Shown in pieces: positions 45,913 through 55,648 of a stretch of 64,000 nt of DNA. This DNA comes from an uncultured Paracoccaceae bacterium. Lineage in GTDB: Bacteria; Pseudomonadota; Alphaproteobacteria; Rhodobacterales; Rhodobacteraceae. The stretch is from the NCBI GenBank assembly GCA_947500005.1, contig CANMQJ010000001.1:248001-312000 (forward strand). Reading direction: 5' to 3'. Each line of letters opens with the position of its first letter. The stretch's first letter is position 1. The notes beneath the pieces are model-generated. The model ran no database searches, was not told where the DNA came from, and worked only from the letters and a program-made list of their open reading frames with translations. A program made the position numbers and the translations under genes.

Positions 45913-46836
45913 CTAGAGCCCGCGTTTCTCGGCGGCGCGCACGGCGGGGGCGATGCGGTCGGTCATGAATTCCATGAAGAGCCGCGCCTTGGGGTCCTGG
46001 TGGCGGCGGTGGGTATAGAGGCAGGCCATCTGCACCGGCACCGGGGGCGTCTGCGTGGCCACCGGCACCAGGCGGCCTTCGCGCAGGTGGTCGGCCACCT
46101 CGAATACAGGCTTCATCGCGATCCCCTGCCCCGCCAGCGCCCAGTCGGTCAGCACGTCGCCATCGTCGCATTCGTAGCGGCCCGCGACCTTGAAGCGCTT
46201 CGGAGCATCTCCGGCTTGCAGCAGCCACTGAAACTCGGTCGCGCCGGGAAAGCGGAGGTTGAGGCATTCATGCCCGTGCTCCACCAGATCGTCGCCCGAG
46301 GCCGGCATGCCGCGGCGAGCGACATAGTCGGGCGCTGCGCAGAGCACGCGCTGGCAATCGGCGATCTTGCGGATGCGCAGGTTGGAATCCTCGGGGAGTC
46401 CCAGGAAGAAGGCGAGATCCAGCCCCTCGGTGGTGAGGTCCACGTGGCGGTCGGTGAGGCGCAGGCGGATGTCGATCTCGGGATACTGGTCGAGGAAATC
46501 CGGCACGTTGGGCGCGATCAGCCTGCGCCCAACGCCCAGGGGGGCCGCGACGAAGAGCGAGCCGCGCGGCGTGTCGGTGAGGTGCATCACCTGCGCCTCG
46601 GCCTGGTCCACCGCTTCCAGGACCGAGACCGCGCCGGGATAGAAGGCACGGCCCTGTCCGGTGGGTGTCAGGTTGCGGGTGGTGCGCTGGAACAGGCGCA
46701 CGCCCAGATGCTCCTCGAGCTGCGAGATCCGCGCCGAGGTTACGGCAGGCGAAATGCGCAGGTCGCGCCCGGCGGCGGACATGGAGCCCAGTTCATAGAC
46801 CCGGACGAAGGTGCGGATGTTGTCGAGATAGGACAT
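45913..46836 (-). CDS. LysR-family transcriptional regulator
   Basis: A 307-residue LTTR starting MSYLDNIRTFVRVYELGSM. The winged HTH is at about residues 18-40 (AAGRDLRISPAVTSARISQLEEHLG), followed by RLFQRTTRNLTPTG; the effector-binding domain runs from about 90. It is most like the CrgA/DsdC-type LTTRs. It is divergent from puuD with a 97-bp shared spacer, so it probably controls puuD and perhaps the other ureide genes in response to a purine or ureide. A TTG start upstream is possible. Confidence 0.88.
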   Translation of the reverse strand: MSYLDNIRTFVRVYELGSMSAAGRDLRISPAVTSARISQLEEHLGVRLFQRTTRNLTPTGQGRAFYPGAVSVLEAVDQAEAQVMHLTDTPRGSLFVAAPLGVGRRLIAPNVPDFLDQYPEIDIRLRLTDRHVDLTTEGLDLAFFLGLPEDSNLRIRKIADCQRVLCAAPDYVARRGMPASGDDLVEHGHECLNLRFPGATEFQWLLQAGDAPKRFKVAGRYECDDGDVLTDWALAGQGIAMKPVFEVADHLREGRLVPVATQTPPVPVQMACLYTHRRHQDPKARLFMEFMTDRIAPAVRAAEKRGL

Positions 46837-46861
46837 CTTGCGGAAAAATTTGATACAGCTT

Positions 46862-46887
46862 GGCAATCATCGGCAATAGCGAACAAT
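46862..46887. promoter_or_regulatory. 10-bp-phased GGCAAT repeats between LysR gene and puuD
   Basis: GGCAAT at 46862 and 46872, and AACAAT at 46882, are spaced 10 bp apart, one helical turn. They lie 47-72 bp before puuD. Such phased half-sites in a LysR divergent spacer are good candidates for the regulator's binding site. Confidence 0.4.
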
Positions 46888-46933
46888 CGCGGGCTTGCCT
46901 AGTCTGGGCCGGCACCAGGGAGTTTCGCCGAAC

Positions 46934-48163
46934 ATGTATGACATTGCCGTTTTCTGGGACTGGATCGCCTTTGCGGTGCGCTGGCTGCATGTGATCACCG
47001 CGATCGCGTGGATCGGGTCCTCGTTCTATTTCATCGCGCTGGACCTGAGCCTGCGCAAGGCGCCCGACCTGCCGCCGGGCGCGCATGGCGAGGAATGGCA
47101 GGTGCATGGCGGGGGGTTCTATCACATCCGCAAGTTCCTGGTCGCGCCCGAGCGGATGCCCGAGCATCTGACCTGGTTCAAGTGGGAGAGCTATTCGACC
47201 TGGCTGTCGGGCGCGGCGCTGCTGATGATCCTCTACTGGGCGGGGGCGGAGCTGTACCTGATCGACGCGCATAAGGCCGATCTGGCCGTGTGGCAGGGCA
47301 TTGCCATATCGGCGGGAACGCTGGCGGTCGGCTGGGTGGTCTATGACCTGTTGTGCAAGTCGGGCCTGTCGGAGCGGCCGACCCTGCTGATGGTGCTTCT
47401 GTTCGCATTGCTGGTGGCGATGGGCTGGGGGCTGAACCAGGTCTTCACGGGCCGGGCGATGATGCTGCACCTGGGTGCCTTTACCGCGACGATCATGACG
47501 GCCAACGTGTTCCTCATCATCATCCCGAACCAGAAGATCGTGGTGGCCGATCTGAAGGCCGGCCGCACGCCCGATCCGAAATACGGCAAGATCGCCAAGC
47601 TGCGCTCGACCCACAACAACTACCTCACCCTGCCGGTGATCTTCCTGATGCTGTCGAACCACTACCCGCTGGCCTTCGCCACCGAGTACAACTGGATCAT
47701 CGCGGCGCTGGTGTTCCTGATGGGGGTCACGATCCGGCATTTCTTCAACACGATGCATGCGGGCGGCGGGATGAAGTGGTGGACATGGGCCGCGACGGTG
47801 ATTCTGTGCCTGTGCATCATGTGGCTGTCCACCGCGCCGATGTACCGCCCGCTGGAAGAGGCCGAGGCGCAGCCGCTCACGCCTTACGAGCAGAAATTCG
47901 CCGAGGCGCCGGGATTCGAGGCGGCGCATGAGGTGGTGATGGGCCGCTGTTCGATGTGCCATGCGCGCGAGCCGGTCTGGGAGGGGATGCTTTGGCCCCC
48001 CAAGGGCGTGCTGCTGGAAACCCAGGGCGACATCGCCCGCAACGCCCGCGCGATATACATGCAGGCCGGGGTGAGCCACGCGATGCCGCCCGCCAACATC
48101 ACCTGGATGGAGCCGGAGGACCGCGCGGCCATAGTCGCCTGGTATCGCGGCGCGACCCGGTAG
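46934..48163 (+). CDS. puuD: urate hydroxylase PuuD (membrane urate oxidase with cytochrome c domain)
   Basis: A 409-residue protein converting urate to 5-hydroxyisourate at the membrane. Residues about 1-300 hold eight or so helices of the DUF989 domain (RWLHVITAIAWIGSSFYFIALD, FYHIRKFLVAPERMPEHLTWFKWESYSTW). The C-terminal domain has a haem c site CSMCH near residue 340 and a distal methionine in SHAMPPANITWM. Electrons would enter the respiratory chain instead of making peroxide. The divergent LysR gene is its likely regulator; UraH and UraD for the next steps lie 1-3 kb away. Confidence 0.94.
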   Translation: MYDIAVFWDWIAFAVRWLHVITAIAWIGSSFYFIALDLSLRKAPDLPPGAHGEEWQVHGGGFYHIRKFLVAPERMPEHLTWFKWESYSTWLSGAALLMILYWAGAELYLIDAHKADLAVWQGIAISAGTLAVGWVVYDLLCKSGLSERPTLLMVLLFALLVAMGWGLNQVFTGRAMMLHLGAFTATIMTANVFLIIIPNQKIVVADLKAGRTPDPKYGKIAKLRSTHNNYLTLPVIFLMLSNHYPLAFATEYNWIIAALVFLMGVTIRHFFNTMHAGGGMKWWTWAATVILCLCIMWLSTAPMYRPLEEAEAQPLTPYEQKFAEAPGFEAAHEVVMGRCSMCHAREPVWEGMLWPPKGVLLETQGDIARNARAIYMQAGVSHAMPPANITWMEPEDRAAIVAWYRGATR

Positions 48164-48308
48164 CGCGCCGAAAGCGGCTTTCAAGAGCAGTTTGCGCGTT
48201 CCAAAAGGTACGGGGCCTGTGCTAACACTTGGGTGATGGCCCGCATCGCAGCCACAGCATCTGGTGGAAGACGGGCCCGGAGGGAACGAGGCAGTCTGGA
48301 GCCGCGAC

Positions 48309-50108
48309 ATGGTTGGAATTGGGCGTTGGAGAGTCGCCTTTCGCGGGCTCTGCATCGGATGCGCGCTGGTTGTGCCGGGGATGGCGGCCGCGTTCGAGAC
48401 GGTTCTCAACGTCACGGGAGGCTCGGACAACCTGCGCGGCCGGATCGAGGAGGCGTCCTCGGTGCTCAATGCCCAGGATCGCGGGCTGGACGAGCCGCTG
48501 GAACTGGTTTCGGCGGCGCGGGCGGATTACCGGACCATCGTGCAGATCCTCTATGACGAGGGGCATTTCGGCCCGGTGGTCAATATCCGGCTGGACGGGC
48601 GCGAGGCGGCCCGGATCGACCCGCTTGCCACGCCGCGCGCGGTGCAGCGCATCGAGGTCAATGTAGAGGCAGGGCCCGTATTCCGGTTCGGTCGGGCCGG
48701 GATCGCGCCGCTGGCGCCGGGAACGGAACTGCCCGAGGAATTCGTGAGCGGCCATGTCGCCAATACCGGCATCATTCGCGACACGGTGTCGGACGGGCTG
48801 ACCGGCTGGCGCGAGGTGGGCCATCCCAAGGCGGAACTGGGCGGCCAGGACATCCGCGCGCGCCACGCGCAAGCCCTGCTGGATGCCGAGATCAGCCTTG
48901 CGCCGGGGCCGCGCCTGGCCTTCGGCGACCTGAAGATCGAGGGGCCGACCGCGGTGTCGGAGCGCGCGATCCGCAAGATCGCGGGCTTTCCCACCGGCGA
49001 GATCTATTCCCCCGACCAGTTGCAGCGGGCCGGCGCCCGGTTGCGGCGGACCGGGGCGTTCCAGGCGGTATCGTTCCAGGAGGCGGAGGATCCCAACCCG
49101 GACGGCACGCTGGATTACACGCTGTCGCTGGAGGACATGCCACAGCGGCATATCAGCTTCGGCGCGGAGCTGTCTTCACGCGAGGGGATCGACCTGACGG
49201 TGGCGTGGATGCATCGCAACCTTTTCGGCAATGCCGAGCGGTTCCGGTTCGAGGCGGCGCTGCGCAATATCGGCGGGACCGAGGACCTGGACGGCCGGAT
49301 CGGCCTGCGCCTGGACGAACCGGCGCGGTTCGGCCCGGATGACAGCGCCTTCTGGATCGCGGAGCTGGAACGGCGCAACCGAACCCATTACGACGTGACG
49401 CGCGCCGCGCTGGGATACGGGACGCGGCGCACCTTTTCGGACAGTTTATGGGCCGAGGCCTGGGCCGGGTTCGCCTATTCGGCGGCCGACGACGCCTATG
49501 GCACCGACCGGCGGTTCCGTTACCTTCTCATCAACGCCGAGGCCGAGCTGGACGAGCGCGACAGCAGCGTGAGCGCGACCGAGGGCTATTTCGTGAATGC
49601 CGAGCTGATGCCGTTTTTGGGTCTGGGCGATACCGGGTCCGGCGCGCGGCTGTTCGTGGACGGGCGCGCCTTCTGGACGCCGGTGAGCCGGATCACCCTG
49701 GCCGGGCGGGTACAGCTGGGTTCGGTCGTGGGGCCGTCGGCCTCGGACGTGACGCCGGAATTCCTGTTCTTCTCGGGCGGCGCGGGAACGGTGCGCGGCC
49801 AGCCTTATGAAAGCCTGGGCATCCCGGTGGGCGCGAACACGGCCGGCGGCAAGTCGTTCCTGGGGGTTTCGGCCGAAGTGCGGGGCCAGGTGACGGAGAA
49901 AATCCAGCTCGTGGGCTTCTACGACTGGGGCGCGGTCGACGACACGTCCTATATCTCGGCGAGCGCGGACAGCCATGCGGGTGCGGGGATCGGCGTGCGC
50001 TATGCGGTGGGCGGGTTCGGGCCGCTGCGGCTGGACCTGGCCTATCCGGTGCAAGGCGATACCGGCGACGGGCTGCAATTCTACATCGGTATCGGGCAGG
50101 CATTCTGA
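48309..50108 (+). CDS. tamA: TamA-type outer-membrane assembly protein (BamA/Omp85 family)
   Basis: A 599-residue outer-membrane protein with a signal peptide ending about AFETV, N-terminal POTRA domains (about 30-290; e.g. YRTIVQILYDEGHFGPVVNIRLDG and AIRKIAGFPTGEIYSPDQL) and a 16-strand C-terminal barrel ending in Phe. FLFFSGGAGTVRGQPYE is the Omp85 (V/I)RG(F/Y)-type motif. TamA and TamB form the translocation and assembly module for autotransporters and phospholipid transport. It has a weak GGAG site and ends 2 bp before tamB. Confidence 0.92.
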   Translation: MVGIGRWRVAFRGLCIGCALVVPGMAAAFETVLNVTGGSDNLRGRIEEASSVLNAQDRGLDEPLELVSAARADYRTIVQILYDEGHFGPVVNIRLDGREAARIDPLATPRAVQRIEVNVEAGPVFRFGRAGIAPLAPGTELPEEFVSGHVANTGIIRDTVSDGLTGWREVGHPKAELGGQDIRARHAQALLDAEISLAPGPRLAFGDLKIEGPTAVSERAIRKIAGFPTGEIYSPDQLQRAGARLRRTGAFQAVSFQEAEDPNPDGTLDYTLSLEDMPQRHISFGAELSSREGIDLTVAWMHRNLFGNAERFRFEAALRNIGGTEDLDGRIGLRLDEPARFGPDDSAFWIAELERRNRTHYDVTRAALGYGTRRTFSDSLWAEAWAGFAYSAADDAYGTDRRFRYLLINAEAELDERDSSVSATEGYFVNAELMPFLGLGDTGSGARLFVDGRAFWTPVSRITLAGRVQLGSVVGPSASDVTPEFLFFSGGAGTVRGQPYESLGIPVGANTAGGKSFLGVSAEVRGQVTEKIQLVGFYDWGAVDDTSYISASADSHAGAGIGVRYAVGGFGPLRLDLAYPVQGDTGDGLQFYIGIGQAF

Positions 50109-50110
50109 TC

Positions 50111-53100
50111 ATGCGCAGGTTCTCTCCTCTCCTCGTCGCCGCGGCCCTGGCCGCCCCCCTGCCCGCCCAAGCGCAGGAAACGCAGGACCTGGAGGAGAGC
50201 GGCGGGCTTCTGGTGGGCTTCTTGCAGGATTCGCTGTCGGGCGACGGGCGGTATGTGCAGGTGCGCGGCCTTGACGGCGCGCTGAGCTCGCGCGCGACGA
50301 TCCAGCAGATCGTGATCTCGGACGAGGACGGCGCCTGGCTGACCATCAACGACGCGGTGCTTGACTGGAACCGGCTGGCGCTGATCCGGGGGCGATTCTC
50401 GGTCAACGAGCTGACGGCCGGCGAGATCATCATTGAGCGCGCGCCCGAGACGCTGCCCGCGGACGAGGACCTGCCCGAACCCGAGGCGCAGCCCTTCCGC
50501 GTGCCGGAACTGCCGGTGGCGGTGGAGCTGGGCGAGCTGCGGGTGGACCGGCTGGTGCTGGGCGAGCCGCTGGTGGGGATGGAGGCCGAGCTGCAGGTGG
50601 CGGGCTCCCTGTCGCTGGCCGATGGGGCGCTGGACACCGACCTGTCGGTGACGCGGCTGGACCGGCCCGGCGACGTGATCGAGTTGCAGGCGGCGTTCAG
50701 CAACGAATCGAACGAGATCGCGCTGGATCTGCGGGTGATCGAAGAGGAAGGCGGGCTGATCTCGACCGCGCTTGGCCTGCCGGACACGCCGCCGCTTGTG
50801 CTGACGGCGCAGGGCACGGGGCCGGTCACCGATTTCACCGCCGACATCACGCTGGCCAGCGACGATGTCGAGCGGGTGGCCGGGCAGGTCCGTCTGCGCG
50901 AGGCGCCGGTGCCCGAGGGGCAGGACCAGACGCAGCCGGCGGGGATCGCGTTCACGGCTGATGTGGGTGGCGACCTGACGCCGTTTCTGGACGAGGAATA
51001 CCATGCGTTCTTCGGCACCGAGACGCGGCTTTTCGTGGACGGGCTGCGCGCCGGTGACGGGCGGCTGGAACTGGACACGGCCGAGGTCAGCTCCAGCGCG
51101 TTGCAGCTGGAGGGCACGCTGGCGCTGGCGGCCTCGGGCGATATCGAGCAACTGGGCGTGCAGGGACGGATCACCCCGCCCGAGGGAGAGTATGTCACCC
51201 TGCCCATCGCCGAACCGCGCACGAGGATCGGATCGGCGCAGGTCTCGGCCCGGTTCGATGCGGCGACCGGCAATGGCTGGGACCTGAGCCTGACTGCGCG
51301 CGACCTCGATTCCCAGCAATTCGCGGTGGAGCGGGCGCAGATCACCGCGCAGGGCACGCTGGAGCAGATCCAGTCGCCGCCCGATCTGCAGGGCGACCTG
51401 TCGGCGGCGCTGGACGGGCTGGCCTTTGCCGATCCGGCCCTGGCCGAAGCGGTGGGCGAGACGCTGATCCTGGACGGCACATTTGAACTCGCGCCCTCGG
51501 GCGATCTGTTCCTGCGGGGTTTCGAACTGGAGGGCAGCGATTACGCCGCGCAGCTGGAGGCCGTTCTGGACGGGTTGACCAGCGGTTTCGCCATCGAGGG
51601 CGAGGCCAATGTGCAGGCAAGCGACCTGTCGCGCTTTTCTCGGCTGGCCGGTCAGGACCTGTCGGGCGCGGTCGAGGCCCGGCTCGAAGGGTCCGGCTCG
51701 CCTCTGGGCGGGGATTTCGACGTTCGGGCCGAGATCGAGGGCCGCGACCTGGGCACCGGCATCGCCGAGATCGACCCGCTGATCGAGGGCGACAGCCTGA
51801 TCGAGCTGGACGCGGTGCGCGATGGCACGGGGTTCACGATACGCCGCGCCTTTGTCGATGCCGCGGCGGTGACGGCCGAAGCCTCGGCCCGGGTGACGAG
51901 CCCCGACGACGTGCTGACCTTTGACGGGGAACTGGACCTATCGACGCCGGAGCTGGCGCGGTTCTCGGCCCTGACCGGGCTGGATCTGGGCGGCTCGGCA
52001 GATCTTCAATTCGAGGGGCGCGGCAGCCCGGAGACCTTGATATTCGACGGGACGCTGGACCTGACGGGGCAGAACCTGCGCACCGGGCTGGCCGAGGTCG
52101 ATCCGCTGCTGGAGGGGCGCACGCAGGTGTCGCTGGACGCACGCAGCGATGGCGACCTGATCGAGATCCGTTCGGCCGACATCAACGCGCGGGACTGGAC
52201 GCTGGACGCCGCCGCCACCATCCGCAAGCCGATGGGGGCGGGCGAGGTCGAGGGGCAGGCCACGCTGACCGCCATCGACATGGGCATATTCTCGGGCCTT
52301 GCGGGGATGGACCTGTCGGGCCGGGCGCAGGCCATCGTGACCGGGTCGGGCGCGATCGCCGAGCAGAGCTTTGACGCGCGGCTGGAGGTCGAGAGCACCG
52401 ACCTGCGCACCGGCCAGGCAGACCTTGACCGGCTGCTGCGCGGCGATGCGCGGATCGTGGCGGTGGCGCGCGGCGACATGGACCGGATCGAGATCGACCG
52501 GCTGACAGTCAATGCGGGCGCGGTAGACGCCAATGTGAACGCGGTCGTCACCGACCCGCTGGGCAGGTTGAGCATTGCGGGCAGCGCCGAGGCGAGCGCG
52601 CCCGATCTGGGGGCCTTCTCGGGCCTTGTGGGCATGGACCTGGGCGGCGGACTGGCGGTGAGCCTGGACGGCTCGGCCACGCCGGAGACGCGGGAATTCG
52701 ACCTTGCGCTGTCCTTGCAGGGCCAGAACCTGCAGACCGGGATCGCGGAGGTCGACCAGCTGCTGACCGGGCGGACCACGCTGGAGTTCGACGGGGCCAA
52801 CAGCGAGGAAGGGCTGCGGATCCGCAACCTCGACCTCGACACTGCCGCGGTGACGGCCGAGGCGCAGGGGCTGGTAAGCACCGAGGGCGGCTCGCTGGAC
52901 CTGTCGGCGCGGCTGGACAACGTGGCGCGTTTCCTGCCCGGCGTGCAGGGACCGCTGACCCTGACGGGCACGCTCTCGCCGCAGGGCGAGCAGGGCGTTC
53001 GCGGCAATGTCACGCTGCGCGGGCCGGACAATTCCTATGCCGATGTCTCGGGCACGGTGACCGCGCAGGGCGCGGCGGATATCGATTTCGACGCGCGGTT

Positions 53101-54547
53101 CGAGCAGATCGAACGCTTCGTTCCCGAGCTGAGCGGGGCCATCACCGCACAGGGCAGCGCGCAGCGCGACGATGGCGTCTGGCGCATCGACGGGCGCGCG
53201 ACGGGGCCGGCGGGCATCACCTCGGACGTCGCGGGGACGTTCAGCGAAGCCTCGGGCGCGGCGGACCTGCGGGCCTCGGGGCGGGTGAACCTGGCCATCG
53301 CGAATTTCTTCGTCTCGCCGAACCAGGTGGCGGGCACCGCGCAGTATGACATCGCGCTGCGGGGGCAGCCCTCGCTGGATGCGATCAGCGGGACGATCAG
53401 CACCTCGGGCACGCGGGTCGCGGTGCCTGCGCTGGGCCAGACGGTCGAGGGGATCGACGGGACGGTGCGGCTGGCCTCGGGGCAGGCGCAGATCACGGCG
53501 ACCGGCGGGTTGCGCAGCGGCGGCACCTTTCGCATGTCGGGGCCGGTTTCGCTGACCCCGCCCTTTGACGGGCAGATTACCGTGGCGCTGAACGAGCTGG
53601 TGCTGACCGACCAGGTTCTGTACGACACGCGGCTGGGCGGCGAGATCACGCTGTCGGGACAGTTGCTGACCAACCGCCGCGTGGCGGGTACGATCCGCGT
53701 GGGCGAGACGAATATCAACCTGGCGGCGCTGGGGGGGGCTGCAAGCGCCGCCCCGATCCCGCCCATCACCCATATCCGCGAGCCGGGCGACGTGCGCGAC
53801 ACCCGCGCCAAGGCCAACCTGATCGAGACGGGTGATGGCACTGGCGGCACCAGCCGCACGGCGCTGGATATCTCGATCGTGGCGCCGAACCGGATCTTCG
53901 TGCGCGGCCGGGGACTGAATGCCGAGCTGGGCGGAACCATAGAAATCGACGGAACGGCGGCGCGGCCCGTCCCCTCGGGCCAGATCAGCCTGATCCGCGG
54001 GGTTCTGGACATCCTGGGCCGGCGGCTGGACCTGACGCGGGGTCTGATCTCCCTGCAGGGTGACCTGACGCCCTATCTCGAGTTCGAATCGACCACCTCG
54101 ACCGATGACGGGCAGGCCACCCTGCAGATCGCGGGGCCGCTGGATGCGCCGACGATCGAGATCACCTCGGACCCCGAGCGCCCGACCGAGGAGGCGCTTG
54201 CAATGCTGGTCTTCGGTAACCGATTCTCGGAACTGTCACCTGTGGCCCTCGCGCAGATGGCGGCTTCGCTGGCCACGCTTGCCGGCGGCGGCGGAGGCGC
54301 GCAAGCCGGGCTGCGCGAGGCGACCGGGGTCGATTCCGTCGATCTGAGCACCGACTCGAGTGGCAACGCCCAAGTCGGGCTGGGCGCCTATATCGCGGAA
54401 GGGGTCTATACCGACGTCACCGTGAACACCGAGGGCGATACCGAGGTGAACCTGAACCTGGACGTGACCGACAACCTCACGCTGCGCGGCTCGGTCGATG
54501 ACCAGGGCGACACCGGGCTGGGCATCTTCTTCGAGCGGGATTACTGA
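50111..54547 (+). CDS. tamB: TamB-type translocation/assembly module protein
   Basis: A very long (1478-residue) beta-rich protein of the AsmA/TamB superfamily that links inner membrane to TamA across the periplasm, probably as a lipid-conducting groove. The C-terminal DUF490 domain is clear: GTIEIDGTAARPVPSGQISLIRG, LTPYLEFESTTSTDDG, RPTEEALAMLVFG and the final beta-strand ending ERDY. The N-terminus (MRRFSPLLVAAALAAPLPAQAQE) looks like a cleavable signal peptide, not the usual uncleaved anchor. Residues about 509-944 consist of four 109-residue modules. It follows tamA after 2 bp. Confidence 0.92.
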   Translation: MRRFSPLLVAAALAAPLPAQAQETQDLEESGGLLVGFLQDSLSGDGRYVQVRGLDGALSSRATIQQIVISDEDGAWLTINDAVLDWNRLALIRGRFSVNELTAGEIIIERAPETLPADEDLPEPEAQPFRVPELPVAVELGELRVDRLVLGEPLVGMEAELQVAGSLSLADGALDTDLSVTRLDRPGDVIELQAAFSNESNEIALDLRVIEEEGGLISTALGLPDTPPLVLTAQGTGPVTDFTADITLASDDVERVAGQVRLREAPVPEGQDQTQPAGIAFTADVGGDLTPFLDEEYHAFFGTETRLFVDGLRAGDGRLELDTAEVSSSALQLEGTLALAASGDIEQLGVQGRITPPEGEYVTLPIAEPRTRIGSAQVSARFDAATGNGWDLSLTARDLDSQQFAVERAQITAQGTLEQIQSPPDLQGDLSAALDGLAFADPALAEAVGETLILDGTFELAPSGDLFLRGFELEGSDYAAQLEAVLDGLTSGFAIEGEANVQASDLSRFSRLAGQDLSGAVEARLEGSGSPLGGDFDVRAEIEGRDLGTGIAEIDPLIEGDSLIELDAVRDGTGFTIRRAFVDAAAVTAEASARVTSPDDVLTFDGELDLSTPELARFSALTGLDLGGSADLQFEGRGSPETLIFDGTLDLTGQNLRTGLAEVDPLLEGRTQVSLDARSDGDLIEIRSADINARDWTLDAAATIRKPMGAGEVEGQATLTAIDMGIFSGLAGMDLSGRAQAIVTGSGAIAEQSFDARLEVESTDLRTGQADLDRLLRGDARIVAVARGDMDRIEIDRLTVNAGAVDANVNAVVTDPLGRLSIAGSAEASAPDLGAFSGLVGMDLGGGLAVSLDGSATPETREFDLALSLQGQNLQTGIAEVDQLLTGRTTLEFDGANSEEGLRIRNLDLDTAAVTAEAQGLVSTEGGSLDLSARLDNVARFLPGVQGPLTLTGTLSPQGEQGVRGNVTLRGPDNSYADVSGTVTAQGAADIDFDARFEQIERFVPELSGAITAQGSAQRDDGVWRIDGRATGPAGITSDVAGTFSEASGAADLRASGRVNLAIANFFVSPNQVAGTAQYDIALRGQPSLDAISGTISTSGTRVAVPALGQTVEGIDGTVRLASGQAQITATGGLRSGGTFRMSGPVSLTPPFDGQITVALNELVLTDQVLYDTRLGGEITLSGQLLTNRRVAGTIRVGETNINLAALGGAASAAPIPPITHIREPGDVRDTRAKANLIETGDGTGGTSRTALDISIVAPNRIFVRGRGLNAELGGTIEIDGTAARPVPSGQISLIRGVLDILGRRLDLTRGLISLQGDLTPYLEFESTTSTDDGQATLQIAGPLDAPTIEITSDPERPTEEALAMLVFGNRFSELSPVALAQMAASLATLAGGGGGAQAGLREATGVDSVDLSTDSSGNAQVGLGAYIAEGVYTDVTVNTEGDTEVNLNLDVTDNLTLRGSVDDQGDTGLGIFFERDY
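51635..52942 (+). repeat. four in-frame 327-bp (109-residue) modules within tamB
   Basis: Successive modules begin at 51635, 51962, 52289 and 52616, exactly 327 bp apart, each starting FS-LxGxDL(S/G)G, followed by G(S/R)GS-like, a DLxTGxAE(I/V)D-LL motif about 45 residues later and an I-I-ADINA/VNAGAVDA-like strand. The next counterpart (FLPGVQG at 52931) is shorter. The regular length implies internal duplication of a beta-sheet unit that lengthens the periplasmic span. Confidence 0.75.
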
Positions 54548-54673
54548 GCCACGCCGCGAAACCGCCATGCTGCCGCCCGGATTGCGTGCCAGAGGCGAAA
54601 CAGGCGAGACAGGCGGAGGGCGCCAGGTGCGGATCACATCATTCATCGCCCCTGACATGGCGGGGCCCGCGCG

Positions 54674-55642
54674 ATGAGCGTGGACCTGGTGCTGATCGGC
54701 CGCAACGAGGGCGCGCGGCTGGCCGCGGCGCTGGCCGCTGCACGGGGGCAGGCAAACCGGCTGGTCTATGTCGATTCAGGCTCCACCGATGGCAGTGTCG
54801 CTGCGGCGCGCGGAGCGGGCGCGCTGGTGGTCGAGCTGGACATGTCGGTGCCCTTCAGCGCGGCGCGCGCCCGCAATGCCGGGTTCGAGGCCGCGCAGGC
54901 GCAGGACGATGCCGCCCCCTTCGTCCAGTTCGTGGATGGCGATTGTGCGCTGGTGCCGGGCTGGCTGGACGCGGCCGAGGCGCGGTTGCGCGCGGATTCG
55001 GATCTGGCGCTGGTCACCGGCTGGCGATCCGAGATCCATCGAGATGCCAGCGTCTACAACCAGATGTGCGACCACGAATGGCGCCGCCCGGCGGGGCCGA
55101 TCACCCATTGCGGCGGTGACATGATGGTGCGCGCCGCGGCGTGGCGGGCGGTGGGAGGCATGAACCCGGCGCTGGTGGCCGGCGAGGACGAGGAGATCGG
55201 CCTGCGCCTGCACAAGGCCGGCTGGAAGCTGGAGCGGCTGCCACTGGAGATGACGCGGCACGATGCGGCCATAACCCGGTTCGGCCAGTGGTGGCGGCGC
55301 ACGGTGCGGGCCGGCCATGCCTTTGCCCATGTCGGCACGATCCACCTCGAGCATTTCCGGACCGAGCGGCGGCGGGTGATCGTTTACGCCCTGATCCTGC
55401 CGGTGGTGGCGGTTGCCGGGGCATTCGTCTCGGGCTGGATTCCGCTGGCAGTGGCGGGGCTTTATCTGATTTCCTATGCGCGCACGGTGAAGGGGCTGCG
55501 GCGCGCGGGCCTGCCCTGGCGCGAGGCGTTGAGCCACAGCCTGTTCCTGTCGCTGTCGAAATTCCCCAACCTGATCGGCATGGCGACCTATTGGCGGCGG
55601 CACCTGGGGCGGCAGGCGCCCGAGATCATCGAGTACCAGTGA
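54674..55642 (+). CDS. family 2 glycosyltransferase
   Basis: A 322-residue GT-A protein. It begins VDLVLIGRNEGARLAAAL, with YVDSGSTDGS as the nucleotide-binding loop, FVDGDCALVPGWL carrying the DxD-like metal motif (DGD), and GEDEEIGLRLHKAGW as the acceptor and base region (EDEE). One or two C-terminal hydrophobic stretches (VIVYALILPVVAVAGAFVSGW and neighbouring) suggest membrane association. It should transfer a sugar to a surface glycan or lipid; the donor is unknown. It converges on the WecG/TagA-type gene with a 6-bp gap. Confidence 0.88.
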   Translation: MSVDLVLIGRNEGARLAAALAAARGQANRLVYVDSGSTDGSVAAARGAGALVVELDMSVPFSAARARNAGFEAAQAQDDAAPFVQFVDGDCALVPGWLDAAEARLRADSDLALVTGWRSEIHRDASVYNQMCDHEWRRPAGPITHCGGDMMVRAAAWRAVGGMNPALVAGEDEEIGLRLHKAGWKLERLPLEMTRHDAAITRFGQWWRRTVRAGHAFAHVGTIHLEHFRTERRRVIVYALILPVVAVAGAFVSGWIPLAVAGLYLISYARTVKGLRRAGLPWREALSHSLFLSLSKFPNLIGMATYWRRHLGRQAPEIIEYQ

Positions 55643-55648
55643 TGACGA

